NCBI RefSeq assembly: GCF_025244865.1
Contig: NZ_CP104272.1
Location: 1,798,001 to 1,862,000, forward strand
DNA length: 64,000 nucleotides
Source of the DNA: Arthrobacter sp. zg-Y1110
GTDB lineage: Bacteria; Actinomycetota; Actinomycetes; Actinomycetales; Micrococcaceae
Direction of reading: 5' to 3'
The position numbers and the translations under genes are program-made. Shown here piece after piece: positions 19,006-27,820 of this stretch. The notes beneath the pieces are model-generated. The model made no database searches. It had not been told where the DNA came from and saw nothing but the letters and a program-made list of their open reading frames with translations. The first letter of the stretch is position 1. Each line of letters begins with the position of its first letter.

Positions 19006-20634
19006 TTACTTGCTGCTCGCTTCGGCGGCCAGGGCCCGCACGACGTTTTCGATTTCGCGGACCCCTTCGTCGCGGTTCAGCAGGTGCAGCCGCAGTACGG
19101 GGCGGCCCTGGTCCGCGAGGACCTGCGCGTCACCGGCGGCCTGCGCGCTGATGAGTTCGCCGAAGGAGAAGGGCCGGTCCGGGATGCCGATGTCCTGTGC
19201 GGGCTTACCTGTGATCTGCAGGTAGACTCCCTGCGCCGGGCCGCCCTTGTGGAACTGGCCGGTGGAGTGCAGGAAGCGCGGACCCCAGCCGAAGGTCACG
19301 GGACGGCCGGTGGCTGCAGCAAGCTCCGGACGGATCTGCTCCAGGTCTGCCTGCCGGAAACGGTCGAGGTAGGCCTGGACGCTGAGGTAGCCGTCCGTGC
19401 CGAGGTGCCGGAGCAGGGCCGCCAGCGCGCCCCTCAGGGTGTGCGCCGTGCCAAGGAGATCAGCCGGCCCGCGTACCTCGACGGACCCGTCAATGAAGGA
19501 CGGTTCCGTGGGCTCCGGGGTAGCGTCAAGCAGTCCGCGTGCCGCCTTCTTCGCAGCTTCGACGTCCGGCTGGTCAAACGGATTGATGTTCAACAGGCGT
19601 CCGGCCACCGCCGTCGCGAATTCCCAGAGCATCATGGAACTGCCCAGGCTGCCGGAAACCACTATCTGGTCCCCTTCAGGGAGGACGTCGGAATCGACGG
19701 GGACAATCCGGACGGTGAGTACGTCGCCGGCACCGGAAACCATCTCCGGGGCGCCGGGTTCGACGGCGACGGGCAGCAGGCCCGTGCCGAGCTTGCCGGT
19801 GGATTCCGCGATCAGCTGCTCTGCCCAGTCGGGGAAGCCTGCCAGTCCGGAGCCTTCGTCCACAATCACGATCTTGTTGCGCAGCGGGCCGGTTCCGCCG
19901 AGGGCCGCTCCAAGTTCCAGGCCGATGTTGTCCGGCGCGTCGTCCCGGAGGATTTCGGCTGTCATCTCGGCGTCGTCCAGCAGGGTTTCAATGTCCGCGC
20001 CGGCCAGGCCCGAAGGCACCAGCCCAAACGCCGTAAGGGCGGAGTAGCGCCCGCCGACGTTGGGGTCGGCGTTGAACACGGCGCGGTAGCCGGCCTCGCG
20101 GGCCGCTGCGTCCAGCGGCGACCCCGGGTCGGTGACGACGACGATGCGGGACTTGGCGTCGATACCGGCGTCGGTGAAGGCCTGTTCGAACACCCGGCGC
20201 TGCGAATCCGTCTCCACCGTGGAACCCGATTTCGAGCTCACGACAATGACGGTCTCGGACAGCCGGTCGCCGAGGGCGGCCGCAACCACGTCCGGGTCGG
20301 TGGAATCCAGGACTGTCAGGTCCACGCCCGCAGTGCGGGTAATGACCTCGGGCGCCAGGGAAGAGCCGCCCATGCCGGCCAGGACCACGCGGGTCACTGA
20401 CTCGGCGGCGAGCTCTTCCCTCAGCGCCGCGATCTGTCCCACGAGCGGCCGGGAGCTTTCCCCGGGGTTGAGCCAGCCGAGGCGGATGGACGCCTCGGCT
20501 TCGGCATCTGGTCCCCAGAGGGTGGGATCCTGGGCCACGAGGCGGGAGGCGACTTCATCCCCCACGAGTTCGGGCACCTTGGCGTCGACGGCAACGCTGG
20601 CCGCCCCGGCTGCTTCAAAGGACAGTGTGGTCAT
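19006..20634 (-). CDS. pgi: Glucose-6-phosphate isomerase
   Basis: A 542-residue phosphoglucose isomerase with SIS-type sugar-binding domains. VVLAGMGGSSLAPEV and VIVVSSKSGSTVETDSQ are the two phosphosugar loops; NADPNVGGRYSALTAFGL and the NINPFDQPDVEAAK and HSTGQFHKGGP blocks carry catalytic residues. It diverges from the E. coli enzyme and belongs to the form often found between tal and zwf in actinobacteria. It links glycolysis with the pentose phosphate cycle. Only six bases separate it from tal. Confidence 0.95.
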   Translation of the reverse strand: MTTLSFEAAGAASVAVDAKVPELVGDEVASRLVAQDPTLWGPDAEAEASIRLGWLNPGESSRPLVGQIAALREELAAESVTRVVLAGMGGSSLAPEVITRTAGVDLTVLDSTDPDVVAAALGDRLSETVIVVSSKSGSTVETDSQRRVFEQAFTDAGIDAKSRIVVVTDPGSPLDAAAREAGYRAVFNADPNVGGRYSALTAFGLVPSGLAGADIETLLDDAEMTAEILRDDAPDNIGLELGAALGGTGPLRNKIVIVDEGSGLAGFPDWAEQLIAESTGKLGTGLLPVAVEPGAPEMVSGAGDVLTVRIVPVDSDVLPEGDQIVVSGSLGSSMMLWEFATAVAGRLLNINPFDQPDVEAAKKAARGLLDATPEPTEPSFIDGSVEVRGPADLLGTAHTLRGALAALLRHLGTDGYLSVQAYLDRFRQADLEQIRPELAAATGRPVTFGWGPRFLHSTGQFHKGGPAQGVYLQITGKPAQDIGIPDRPFSFGELISAQAAGDAQVLADQGRPVLRLHLLNRDEGVREIENVVRALAAEASSK

Positions 20635-20640
20635 TTTTTC

Positions 20641-21756
20641 CTATGCCTCTTTCGCGGTATCCAGTGCGGTCTGAACGGTCTGGAGGAGTTCGCCCCAGCT
20701 GACCACGAACTTATCCAGGCCTTCGGTCTCCAGCTGCTCCACAACGTCGTTGTAGGAGATGCCAAGGCCGTCCAGCTGGTCGAGGACTGCATTGGACTCC
20801 GCGTACGTGCCGGTGATGGTGTCACCGGTGACTTCGCCGTGGTCCGCAGTGGCTTCCAGCGTCTTTTCCGGCATGGTGTTAACCGAGTTCGGTGCCACGA
20901 GGCCGGTGACGTACAGGGTGTCCGGCAGGGCCGGATCCTTCACGCCGGTGGAGGCCCAGAGCGGGCGCTGGGCGTTGGCACCGGCCGCGGCCAGCACCTG
21001 CCAGCGTTCGCTGGCGAACTGCTCTTCGAAGACCTGGTAGGCCAGGCGGGCGTTGGCCAGGCCGGCCTTGCCCTTCAAGCCCTTGGCCTCGTCGGAGCCG
21101 ATGCCGTCCAGGCGCTTGTCGATTTCAGCGTCGACGCGGGAGACGAAGAAGGACGCCACCGAGTGGATGGTGGAGAGATCGTGTCCGTTTTCCTTCGCCT
21201 GCTCAATGCCGAGCATGTACGCGTTGATGACCTCGCGGTAGCGCTCGAGGGAGAAGATCAGGGTCACATTGACGCTGATGCCCGCGGCCAGCGTGGCGGT
21301 GATGGCCGGCAGGCCTTCCTGGGTGGCGGGAATCTTGATCAGGACGTTGGCTCGGCCAACCTTGTCGAAGAGTTCCTTCGCCTCGTTGATGGTGCCCTGG
21401 GTGTCACGCGACAGGCGCGGATCCACCTCGATGGAGACGCGGCCGTCGACGCCGTTGGTTGCTTCGTAGACCGGTGCAAAGACGTCGCAGGCCTGGATGA
21501 CGTCGTCGGTGGTGATTTCGAAGACGGACTTGTCGACGTCGGCACCCGAACGCGAGAGCTGCTGCACCTGGGCGGCGTAGGACTCGCCGTTCGCCAGTGC
21601 GGCTGCGAAGATGCTCGGGTTCGTGGTCACGCCGACCACGTTGCGCTCATCGATGAGCTTCTTCAGGGAACCGGAAACAATCCGTTCGCGGGAGAGATCG
21701 TCGAGCCAGATGGAGACTCCGGCTTCGGAAAGCCGGGCGGTGGGAGTGGAAGTCAT
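20641..21756 (-). CDS. tal: Transaldolase
   Basis: A 371-residue transaldolase that moves a dihydroxyacetone unit between sugar phosphates. The family signature [14 protein letters not shown] is at residues ~41-54 and the Schiff-base lysine lies in [13 protein letters not shown]; the [13 protein letters not shown] strand and [10 protein letters not shown] block follow. Length fits the long actinobacterial class. AAAGGAG lies nine bases before the ATG, a good Shine-Dalgarno. It sits 27 bases after tkt, with which it forms the non-oxidative branch. Confidence 0.97.
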   Translation of the reverse strand: MTSTPTARLSEAGVSIWLDDLSRERIVSGSLKKLIDERNVVGVTTNPSIFAAALANGESYAAQVQQLSRSGADVDKSVFEITTDDVIQACDVFAPVYEATNGVDGRVSIEVDPRLSRDTQGTINEAKELFDKVGRANVLIKIPATQEGLPAITATLAAGISVNVTLIFSLERYREVINAYMLGIEQAKENGHDLSTIHSVASFFVSRVDAEIDKRLDGIGSDEAKGLKGKAGLANARLAYQVFEEQFASERWQVLAAAGANAQRPLWASTGVKDPALPDTLYVTGLVAPNSVNTMPEKTLEATADHGEVTGDTITGTYAESNAVLDQLDGLGISYNDVVEQLETEGLDKFVVSWGELLQTVQTALDTAKEA

Positions 21757-21783
21757 TGTTTGATGCTCCTTTAAGTAAGGGGA

Positions 21784-23973
21784 TTACTGCTGGTCGCCGG
21801 TCTCGGTGGACTGTGCTCCGGAAGCGGCACCGGTTGTGCCGTCGGGAGCGGATCCGTTGCCGCCGACAGCGGCGAGGGAATCACGGGCAGCCTGGGCCAC
21901 GGCGTCGGCAGTGATGCCGAATTCGCGGAACAGCGTCTTGTAGTCGGCGGAGGCACCGAAGTGCTCCAGGGAGACGCTGCGGCCCGCGTCGCCGACGATT
22001 TCACGCCAGCCGAGGGCAATTCCCGCCTCGACGGAAACCCGGGCACGGATGTCCTTGGGCAGTACCGACTCGCGGTATTCCTTGTCCTGCTTGTTGAACC
22101 ACTCGATGCTCGGCATCGAGACCACGCGGGCGGCTACGCCTTCGGCAGCGAGTGCTTCGCGGGCTTCAACAGCCAGCTGGACCTCGGAACCGGTGCCGAC
22201 CAGGATGACGTCCGGCGTCACGACGCTGCCGTCGCGGACGGCTTCGGCAAGCACGTACCCGCCGCGGGCGGCACCTTCGGCGGAGCCGAACTCGGTGGCG
22301 GTGGCCGCGCCGGCGCCCCGGGCATAGGTGGGGATGTTCTGGCGCGTCAGCACGATGCCGGCCGGGTTCTCGGTGTTCTCCAGGATGGTCCGCCAAGCGA
22401 CGGCCACCTCGTTGGCGTCGCCCGGGCGGACGACGTCGAGCCCCGGGATCGCGCGCAGGGAAGCGAGCTGCTCCACCGGCTGGTGGGTGGGACCGTCTTC
22501 GCCCAGGCCGATGGAGTCGTGGGTCCAGACGTAGATGGCAGGCACGCCCATCAGCGCGCCCAAGCGGATGGCCGGACGCTGGTAGTCGCTGAAGATCAGG
22601 AACGTACCGGAGAAGGCGCGCGTGTTGCTGTGCATCGTGATGCCGTTGACGATTGATGCCGCTGCGTGCTCGCGGATGCCGAAGTGCAGCACCCGGCCGT
22701 ACGGGTTGCCGGACCAGGCGTTGGTCTGCTTTCCCGCGGGGATGAAGGAGGGGGAGCCTTCAATGGTCGTGTTGTTGGACTCGGCGAGGTCGGCGGAGCC
22801 GCCCCACAGTTCCGGCAGTGCCGGGCCGATGGCGGAGAGGACCTTGCCCGAAGCCGCACGGGTGGACATGTCCTTGCCGGCTTCGAAGACGGGCAGCGAT
22901 GCCTCCCAGCCCTCCGGCAGCTCGCCCTTTTCCAGGCGGGCCAGCAGTGCGGAGCCTTCGGCGTTTGCTTCCTCCCAGGCCTTGAAACCTTCGTTCCACT
23001 TCTCGTGTGCCTCGGCGCCGCGGGCTACTGCCTGGCGGGCGTGCTCGAGGACCTCGGGGTCGACGTCGAAGTTCTTGGCCGGGTCGAAGCCCAGGGTTTC
23101 CTTCAGCGCGGCCACTTCGTCGGTGCCCAGGGCGGAACCGTGGATCTTGCCGGTGTTCTGCTTGTTCGGTGCAGGCCAGCCGATGATGGTACGCAGGGAG
23201 ATGATGGACGGCCGGCTCGTTTCGGCCTTGGCTGCCATCAGGGCGTTGTAGAGCTCGTGAACGTCCTCGACGTATTCGCCCGTCTTGGTCCAGTCCACCC
23301 GCTGGGTGTGCCAGCCGTAGGCTTCGTAGCGCTTGAGCACGTCTTCGGTGAAGGCAATGTCGGTGTCATCTTCGATGGAGATGTGGTTCTCGTCGTACAG
23401 GACCACGAGGTTGCCCAGTTCCTGGTGCCCCGCCAGCGAGGAGGCCTCGGCCGTAACGCCTTCCTGCAGGTCGCCGTCGGACGCAATGACCCAGATCGTG
23501 TGGTCGAACGGGCTGGTGCCTTCGGCAGCGTCGGCGTCGAGCAGGCCGCGCAGGCGGCGCTGGGCGAACGCGAAGCCAACCGAGGACGCCAGGCCCTGGC
23601 CCAGCGGGCCGGTGGTGATTTCGACGCCGTCGGTGTGGCGGTATTCGGGGTGGCCGGGGGTCTTGGAACCCCAGGTGCGCAGGGACTGCAGGTCCTCGAG
23701 TTCCAGGCCGTAGCCGGAAAGGAAGAGCTCGATGTAGAGCGTGAGGGAGGTGTGCCCGGGGGAGAGGACGAAGCGGTCGCGGCCAATCCACTGCGGATCG
23801 GACGGGTCGTGGCGCATGACCTTCTGGAACAGAAGGTAGGCGGCCGGAGCCAGGCTCATGGCCGTACCGGGGTGGCCGTTGCCGACCTTCTCCACGGCGT
23901 CGGCAGCCAGGACGCGGACGGTGTCCACTGCCTTGCGGTCTGTCTCGGTCCAGATCAGTTCTTGCTCTTCCAT
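21784..23973 (-). CDS. tkt: Transketolase
   Basis: A 729-residue thiamine diphosphate enzyme that transfers two-carbon units. The N-terminal [27 protein letters not shown], the ThDP-binding GDGDLQEG-like [13 protein letters not shown], and [16 protein letters not shown] are all present. The last ~30 residues are a Gly/Ala/Thr-rich tail beyond the usual end. Two starts are possible: ATG at 23973, or GTG at 23982, which has GAGAGAGGGG ten bases upstream; the ATG has no clear Shine-Dalgarno. The frame stays open further upstream, but that part overlaps predicted leader hairpins. It is the first gene of the pentose phosphate run. Confidence 0.96.
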   Translation of the reverse strand: MEEQELIWTETDRKAVDTVRVLAADAVEKVGNGHPGTAMSLAPAAYLLFQKVMRHDPSDPQWIGRDRFVLSPGHTSLTLYIELFLSGYGLELEDLQSLRTWGSKTPGHPEYRHTDGVEITTGPLGQGLASSVGFAFAQRRLRGLLDADAAEGTSPFDHTIWVIASDGDLQEGVTAEASSLAGHQELGNLVVLYDENHISIEDDTDIAFTEDVLKRYEAYGWHTQRVDWTKTGEYVEDVHELYNALMAAKAETSRPSIISLRTIIGWPAPNKQNTGKIHGSALGTDEVAALKETLGFDPAKNFDVDPEVLEHARQAVARGAEAHEKWNEGFKAWEEANAEGSALLARLEKGELPEGWEASLPVFEAGKDMSTRAASGKVLSAIGPALPELWGGSADLAESNNTTIEGSPSFIPAGKQTNAWSGNPYGRVLHFGIREHAAASIVNGITMHSNTRAFSGTFLIFSDYQRPAIRLGALMGVPAIYVWTHDSIGLGEDGPTHQPVEQLASLRAIPGLDVVRPGDANEVAVAWRTILENTENPAGIVLTRQNIPTYARGAGAATATEFGSAEGAARGGYVLAEAVRDGSVVTPDVILVGTGSEVQLAVEAREALAAEGVAARVVSMPSIEWFNKQDKEYRESVLPKDIRARVSVEAGIALGWREIVGDAGRSVSLEHFGASADYKTLFREFGITADAVAQAARDSLAAVGGNGSAPDGTTGAASGAQSTETGDQQ

Positions 23974-24011
23974 ATGTGGCACGTTTACCGGGCCCCTCTC
24001 TCTACAGACAA

Positions 24012-24069
24012 CCGGCGCCGTACAGCGCCGGAGATGCCCGGAAGCCCCCCGTGAACGGGGTGCGTCCGG
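24012..24069 (-). promoter_or_regulatory. Structured leader upstream of tkt
   Basis: Two hairpins lie 39-96 bases before the tkt ATG: CCGGCGC/GCGCCGG (24012-24031) and a nested stem CCGGA/TCCGG with CCCCG/CGGGG inside (24038-24069). They would be in the tkt 5' leader if transcription starts further upstream, but no convincing promoter was seen. The whole divergent gap to ctaB (about 430 bases) holds nothing else that looks coding. Confidence 0.35.
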
Positions 24070-24395
24070 TTCCTTTACCACTACAACCAACGGCAGACGC
24101 AAATCGATACCGCGTTCACGGCATAACTTGTTCCGCGTTCCGCAGCCGACGCCGCGGATACTGCTTAATACTGTTTGTTGCTTTTCCCGTGCCGCAGCGT
24201 AATTAGCCGCGGGAAAGGTCCGTTCCAACCTTATCGTCTAAGGCTGCTTCCTGCCCGCCCCCGCGGCATGATCCCGGCCTTCGGGCCGCGGCTGTTCCGT
24301 TTCCTGCAGGTGTGCGGGCGCATGCGTATTCCATACTTCGATTTCTACAGCCGATAGAGGTTATGATTAGGACGGATTTTTCGTTCCAGATTGGA

Positions 24396-24401
24396 TAAAG
24401 T
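24396..24401 (+). promoter_or_regulatory. -10 box of ctaB
   Basis: TAAAGT lies nine bases before the GTG of ctaB and no Shine-Dalgarno intervenes, so a leaderless message is likely. A second candidate, TATGAT at 24362-24367, would give a ~35-base leader. Confidence 0.4.
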
Positions 24402-24410
24402 GATCGCTTC

Positions 24411-25349
24411 GTGACTACCCAGCATGCCGAGTCTCCGGTCCACACGGGGAAGATGACGGCGGGCCGCAAGGTCCGGGCATACGTGGCGCTCACCAAACCG
24501 CGCGTCATCGAACTCCTGCTCGTGACCACGCTCCCCACCATGATCTTCGCCGAACAGGGACTTCCGTCCCTGGGCCTGATCCTGGTCACCATGATCGGCG
24601 GCGCACTGGCAGCAGGAAGCGCCGGTGCCTTCAACTGCTATATCGACCGCGACATGGACAAGCTGATGAAGCGGACCAAGAACCGTCCGCTGGTCACCGG
24701 CGAGGTGTCCCCGCGGGAGGCCATGGTCTTTGCGTGGGTGCTGGGTGTTATCGCCATTGCCCTGCTCTGGTTCGGGGCCAACCCGCTCACCGGCCTGCTG
24801 GGCCTCGGAGCCATCCTCCTGTACGTGGTCTTCTACACGCTGATCCTCAAGCGCCGCACCACCCAGAACATTGTCTGGGGCGGCGCCGCGGGCTGCATGC
24901 CCGTACTCATCGCGTGGGCCGCCGTCACCGACAAGGTGGAATGGCCGGCCATCATCCTGTTCATGATCATCTTCCTGTGGACGCCGCCGCACTACTGGCC
25001 GCTGTCCATGAAGTACGGCGAGGACTACCGCAACGCCAGCGTGCCGATGCTCGGCGCAGTTGCCGGCGCCAAGCTCGTCTCCGTCCAGGTGGTCCTGTAC
25101 GCCTACGCCACCGTGGCCTGCTCGCTGCTGCTCGTTCCCGTTGGCGGTGCCGGCTGGGTCTACACCATCGCCGCCCTGCTCTCCGGCGGCTGGTTCGTGG
25201 CCGAGGCCCACAAGCTGCATTCCCGGGCCCAGCGCGAAGAGCTCAATGACAAGTCCGCCATGAAGGTCTTCCACCTGTCCATCAGCTACCTCACGATCCT
25301 CTTCCTGGCTTTGGCCGTGGATCCGTTCGTGGGCGGCGCGCTGGTCTAG
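24411..25349 (+). CDS. ctaB: Protoheme IX farnesyltransferase (heme O synthase)
   Basis: A 312-residue membrane prenyltransferase of the UbiA superfamily that adds a farnesyl group to heme B, giving heme O for cytochrome oxidase. The first Asp-rich motif is [20 protein letters not shown] and the second [13 protein letters not shown]; both bind Mg-diphosphate. About nine membrane helices alternate with these loops. The GTG start sits close to a TAAAGT -10 box. ctaA, the next enzyme in the pathway, lies convergently 720 bases away beyond a repeat-rich gap. Confidence 0.97.
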   Translation: MTTQHAESPVHTGKMTAGRKVRAYVALTKPRVIELLLVTTLPTMIFAEQGLPSLGLILVTMIGGALAAGSAGAFNCYIDRDMDKLMKRTKNRPLVTGEVSPREAMVFAWVLGVIAIALLWFGANPLTGLLGLGAILLYVVFYTLILKRRTTQNIVWGGAAGCMPVLIAWAAVTDKVEWPAIILFMIIFLWTPPHYWPLSMKYGEDYRNASVPMLGAVAGAKLVSVQVVLYAYATVACSLLLVPVGGAGWVYTIAALLSGGWFVAEAHKLHSRAQREELNDKSAMKVFHLSISYLTILFLALAVDPFVGGALV

Positions 25350-25365
25350 CCTTTCCGCTTTACTG

Positions 25366-25393
25366 TGGCCGGATCCCTTCGGGGGTCCGGCCA
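25366..25393 (+). terminator. Terminator after ctaB
   Basis: TGGCCGGATCCC pairs with GGGGTCCGGCCA (one mismatched or wobble position) around a TTCG tetraloop, then TTGTTGTGT. It begins 17 bases after the ctaB stop. Confidence 0.8.
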
Positions 25394-25408
25394 TTGTTGT
25401 GTCTGGGG

Positions 25409-25450
25409 TTCCGTGTTCCGTGCTCCGTGCTCCGTGTTCTGTGCTCCGGG
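25409..25450 (+). repeat. Heptad tandem repeat, six copies
   Basis: Six contiguous 7-base units: TTCCGTG, TTCCGTG, CTCCGTG, CTCCGTG, TTCTGTG, CTCCGGG. They lie directly after the ctaB terminator and run into the nested palindrome. Units this short can change number by slippage. Confidence 0.8.
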
Positions 25451-25526
25451 CGTTCCGGAACGGCGGCTACGAAACTCCCGGCTCGCAGAGCTCGCCGGGA
25501 GTATTAAAGCCGCCTACCCCGGAACG
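25451..25526 (+). repeat. Nested palindrome (76 bases) in the ctaB-ctaA gap
   Basis: Three pairs of arms are nested: CGTTCCGG/CCGGAACG (25451-25458, 25519-25526), GGCGGCT/AGCCGCC (25462-25468, 25508-25514) and CTCCCGGC/GCCGGGAG (25475-25482, 25494-25501). The layout resembles the 83-base palindromes nearby, but the sequence is unrelated. It could fold into a long hairpin. Confidence 0.7.
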
Positions 25527-25624
25527 TCCTCCGCGCCTGTTACAGCACCGTGTGCCTCATCGGCTGCACCCGCGCAGCTGTTCATAGTGCAGTTAATGCC
25601 GGTAACGGAACGGACAGACAGCAT

Positions 25625-25647
25625 CTACTGCACTCTGAATGCAGTAG
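25625..25647 (+). promoter_or_regulatory. Perfect 8-bp inverted repeat
   Basis: CTACTGCA (25625-25632) and TGCAGTAG (25640-25647) flank a 7-base loop, 31 bases before the tandem array. It may be a hairpin or binding site; no gene starts near it. The bases from 25527 to 25676 hold nothing else that I recognise. Confidence 0.4.
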
Positions 25648-25678
25648 CCCCCGGCCGGGCGGGTCCGGATCCGTCCGT

Positions 25679-25960
25679 GCACAGCATCCCAGGCTTTGGG
25701 ACTCCTGTTGCTGCCGGGGTCACACCCGCAACAGGAGCACCAGGGCGTGGGACACCGTGCGGGAGGCAGCCCTTGCGTGCACAGCATCCCAGGCTTTGGG
25801 ACTCCTGTTGCTGCCGGGGTCACACCCGCAACAGAAGCACCAGGGCGTGGGACACCGTGCGGGAGGCAGTCCTTGCGTGCACAGCATCCCAGGCTTTGGG
25901 ACTCCTGTTACTGCCGGGGTCACACCCGCAACAGAAGCACCAGGGCGTGGGACACCGTGC
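25679..25960 (+). repeat. Three tandem copies of the palindromic element (100-base period)
   Basis: Copies of 82 bases at 25679-25760, 25779-25860 and 25879-25960 are separated by near-identical 18-base spacers, giving an exact 100-base period. They differ by single changes only. In copy 1, CTCCTGTTGC and GCAACAGGAG pair perfectly; copy 2 has one mismatch and copy 3 two. The ends GCACAGCATCCCA and TGGGACACCGTGC match those of the copies at 1435 and 63583. All forward frames read open because the GC-rich unit lacks stops; this is not coding. Confidence 0.9.
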
Positions 25961-25998
25961 GGGAGGCAGTCCTCCCGAACACAGGCCCCGGGGGAAAA

Positions 25999-26039
25999 GA
26001 AGAAGGGCCGGACCCCGTCAGGAGTCCGGCCCTTTCTTC
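25999..26039 (-). terminator. Terminator of ctaA
   Basis: On the minus strand GAAGAAAGGGCCGGAC pairs with GTCCGGCCCTTCTTC (one bulge), followed by TTTTCCCCC. It lies 31 bases after the ctaA stop. Confidence 0.8.
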
Positions 26040-26069
26040 GGCAAATGCGCCCGTTACAAGAGGCGCCCG

Positions 26070-27071
26070 CTACTTCCGAACAGCCCGGGTCTTGCGCGCC
26101 CGCCGGGCCTGCTGGACCGCGATGGCGGCCCCGCCGGGAACCTGCTTGTTGAAGCCGATGTAGACGGCCTGGGCCGCTGCGGCCGTCAGCAGGCATGCAC
26201 CGAACATGTGCAGGGCCACCAACGCAATAGGCAGGTGCAGGAAGTGCTGCACGTAGCCGATGGCGGCCTGAGCCAGTACGACGACGGCCAGCACCATCAC
26301 GGCCCGGCGCACCCGGGCATCGGTCGCCCTGCGGAGCACCAGGTAAAGGGCCACGGCCAGCGCAAAGACCAGCAGGTAGACGGGAACCACGTGGATGCGG
26401 GTGATCAGGTCCGGGTTCAGGCCGTTACGCGCAGCTCCGTGGTCGCCGGCGTGCGGGCCGGAACCGGTCACTACTACACCCAGCACCACGGTCAGGGCGG
26501 ACAGGACGCCGATGGCGCCCAGCACGGGGCGGAGGCTTTTATCCGCCAGCGGAGCATGGCGCGCCTGGAGATCCATCGCGGAAAGCCTTGAGCGATTCAC
26601 CATGACCACGGCCACGGTGATCATGATGGTGGAGGCAAGGAAGTGCAGGCCCACAACCCACGGGTTGAGGTCCGTGAGGACGGTGATCCCGCCGATGACG
26701 GCCTGTGCCGGGACTCCGGCCAGCAGTGCAATGGAAAGCCACCAGAGATCACGGCGTTCGGACCGCAGGCGCCACACGGAGAAGACCATCGCAAAGGCAA
26801 TGGCCGTAAGCACGAAAGTGAGCAGCCGGTTGCCGAACTCGATGACGCCGTGCAGCCCCATCTCGGGCGTCGTGACGAGGGAATCGGCCGTGCACAGCGG
26901 CCATTCAGGACAGCCCAGCCCGGACGCTGTCAGGCGCACGGCACCGCCGGTCACCACGATAACTATGTTGGCCACCAGCGAGGCCACGGCAAGGTTGCGG
27001 ATAAGGCGTCCGGCCACCGGCAGCTGGCTGTTCGATTGCCGGGAGGGGACACCGGCCGAGGTTGATGACAC
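26070..27071 (-). CDS. ctaA: Heme A synthase
   Basis: A ~333-residue membrane protein that oxidises heme O to heme A for cytochrome aa3 oxidase. Eight helices are expected. GLGCPEWPLC near the first helix is the conserved Cys pair of the Gram-positive type; heme-ligand histidines lie in HGVIEFGNR, VGLHFLAS, ITRIHVVPVY and ALHMFGA. The C-terminus is basic (RRARKTRAVRK). The GTG at 27071 has GGAG nine bases upstream; an ATG at 27086 would overlap the permease gene by ten bases and has no Shine-Dalgarno. It is co-directional with the ABC pair, the order also known from mycobacteria. Confidence 0.95.
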   Translation of the reverse strand: MSSTSAGVPSRQSNSQLPVAGRLIRNLAVASLVANIVIVVTGGAVRLTASGLGCPEWPLCTADSLVTTPEMGLHGVIEFGNRLLTFVLTAIAFAMVFSVWRLRSERRDLWWLSIALLAGVPAQAVIGGITVLTDLNPWVVGLHFLASTIMITVAVVMVNRSRLSAMDLQARHAPLADKSLRPVLGAIGVLSALTVVLGVVVTGSGPHAGDHGAARNGLNPDLITRIHVVPVYLLVFALAVALYLVLRRATDARVRRAVMVLAVVVLAQAAIGYVQHFLHLPIALVALHMFGACLLTAAAAQAVYIGFNKQVPGGAAIAVQQARRARKTRAVRK

Positions 27072-27076
27072 GGTTT

Positions 27077-27820
27077 CTAACTCCATTTGAACCAGCGGAC
27101 AGCACCCAGGCCGCCCAGTATTGTCCACGCCAGAAGGATCAGCGTGGCGGAAATGTTGAACTGCGAATCGATCAGGGCCGAGCGCAGCGCGTCGCCAAGG
27201 GCCGCGGAGGGGAGGACCTCGATAAACGGCTGCAGTACCTGGGGCAGGTTGCCTACGGGGATGATGATACCGCCAGCGGCAGCCAGGAGGATCCACAGGA
27301 GGTTGGTTATGGCCAAGGTGGCCTCAGGCCGAACGGTCCCGGCGACCAGGAGGCCGAGGGCCGTGAAGGCCACCGCGCCGAGCACCAGCTGCACGGCGGC
27401 CGGCAGCAACCCGCTCAGCTCCGGCTGCCAGCCGAACAGCAGCGCCGCTACGGAGACCAGAACCACCTGGATGACCAGGACGGCCAGGACCGCAATGACC
27501 TTCCCGGCAATCAGGCCGGTGCGGCCCAGGGGGGTGGTGGACAGGTAGCGGAGCACGCCGTACCGGCGGTCAAAGCCGGTGGCGATGCCCTGCCCGGTAA
27601 AAGCGGTGGACATGGCGCAGAGCGCGAAGATGCCCGGGGCAGCCATGTTGATCCGGCTGGGTCCGTAGCCGTCCAGCAGGGGAGTGACCACCAGGGCCAC
27701 CATGGCCAGCAGCGGCAGGACCACGGCGAGGATCAGCTGTTCGCCGTTGCGCAGCATCGTCAGGGCCTCATAGCGGCCCTGGTTCAGGATGCGCGCCGGC
27801 AGCGATGCGGGAGCACTCAA
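27077..27820 (-). CDS. ABC-2 type transporter permease
   Basis: A 247-residue integral membrane protein with about six helices and the ABC-2 pattern (LPLLAMVALVVTPLL, TAFTGQGIATGFDRRYGVLRYLSTTPLGR, PVGNLPQVLQPFIEVLPSAALGDALR). It should pair with the ATPase encoded just upstream. The start is TTG at 27820: GGAAGGA lies seven bases before it and the TTGA overlap with the ATPase stop is typical coupling. A longer frame from 27916 would run through the ATPase coding region. The substrate is unknown; position between ctaA and sufR suggests a role linked to heme or respiration, by inference only. Confidence 0.9.
   Translation of the reverse strand: MSAPASLPARILNQGRYEALTMLRNGEQLILAVVLPLLAMVALVVTPLLDGYGPSRINMAAPGIFALCAMSTAFTGQGIATGFDRRYGVLRYLSTTPLGRTGLIAGKVIAVLAVLVIQVVLVSVAALLFGWQPELSGLLPAAVQLVLGAVAFTALGLLVAGTVRPEATLAITNLLWILLAAAGGIIIPVGNLPQVLQPFIEVLPSAALGDALRSALIDSQFNISATLILLAWTILGGLGAVRWFKWS

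Noticed and set aside
23974-24228. An 85-residue extension in front of tkt
   Set aside because: The extra residues are unlike transketolases and overlap two leader hairpins; a conserved ATG lies at 23973.
25679-25960. CRISPR array
   Set aside because: The repeat is 82 bases with near-identical 18-base spacers; a CRISPR has shorter repeats and unique spacers, and no cas genes lie nearby.
25365-26591. A long open frame with a repeated peptide (WDSCCCRGH-type) across the tandem array
   Set aside because: The unit is 100 bases, not a multiple of three, so each copy reads in a different frame and all three forward frames are open. It has no start signal and runs into ctaA antisense. It reflects GC-rich repeat DNA.
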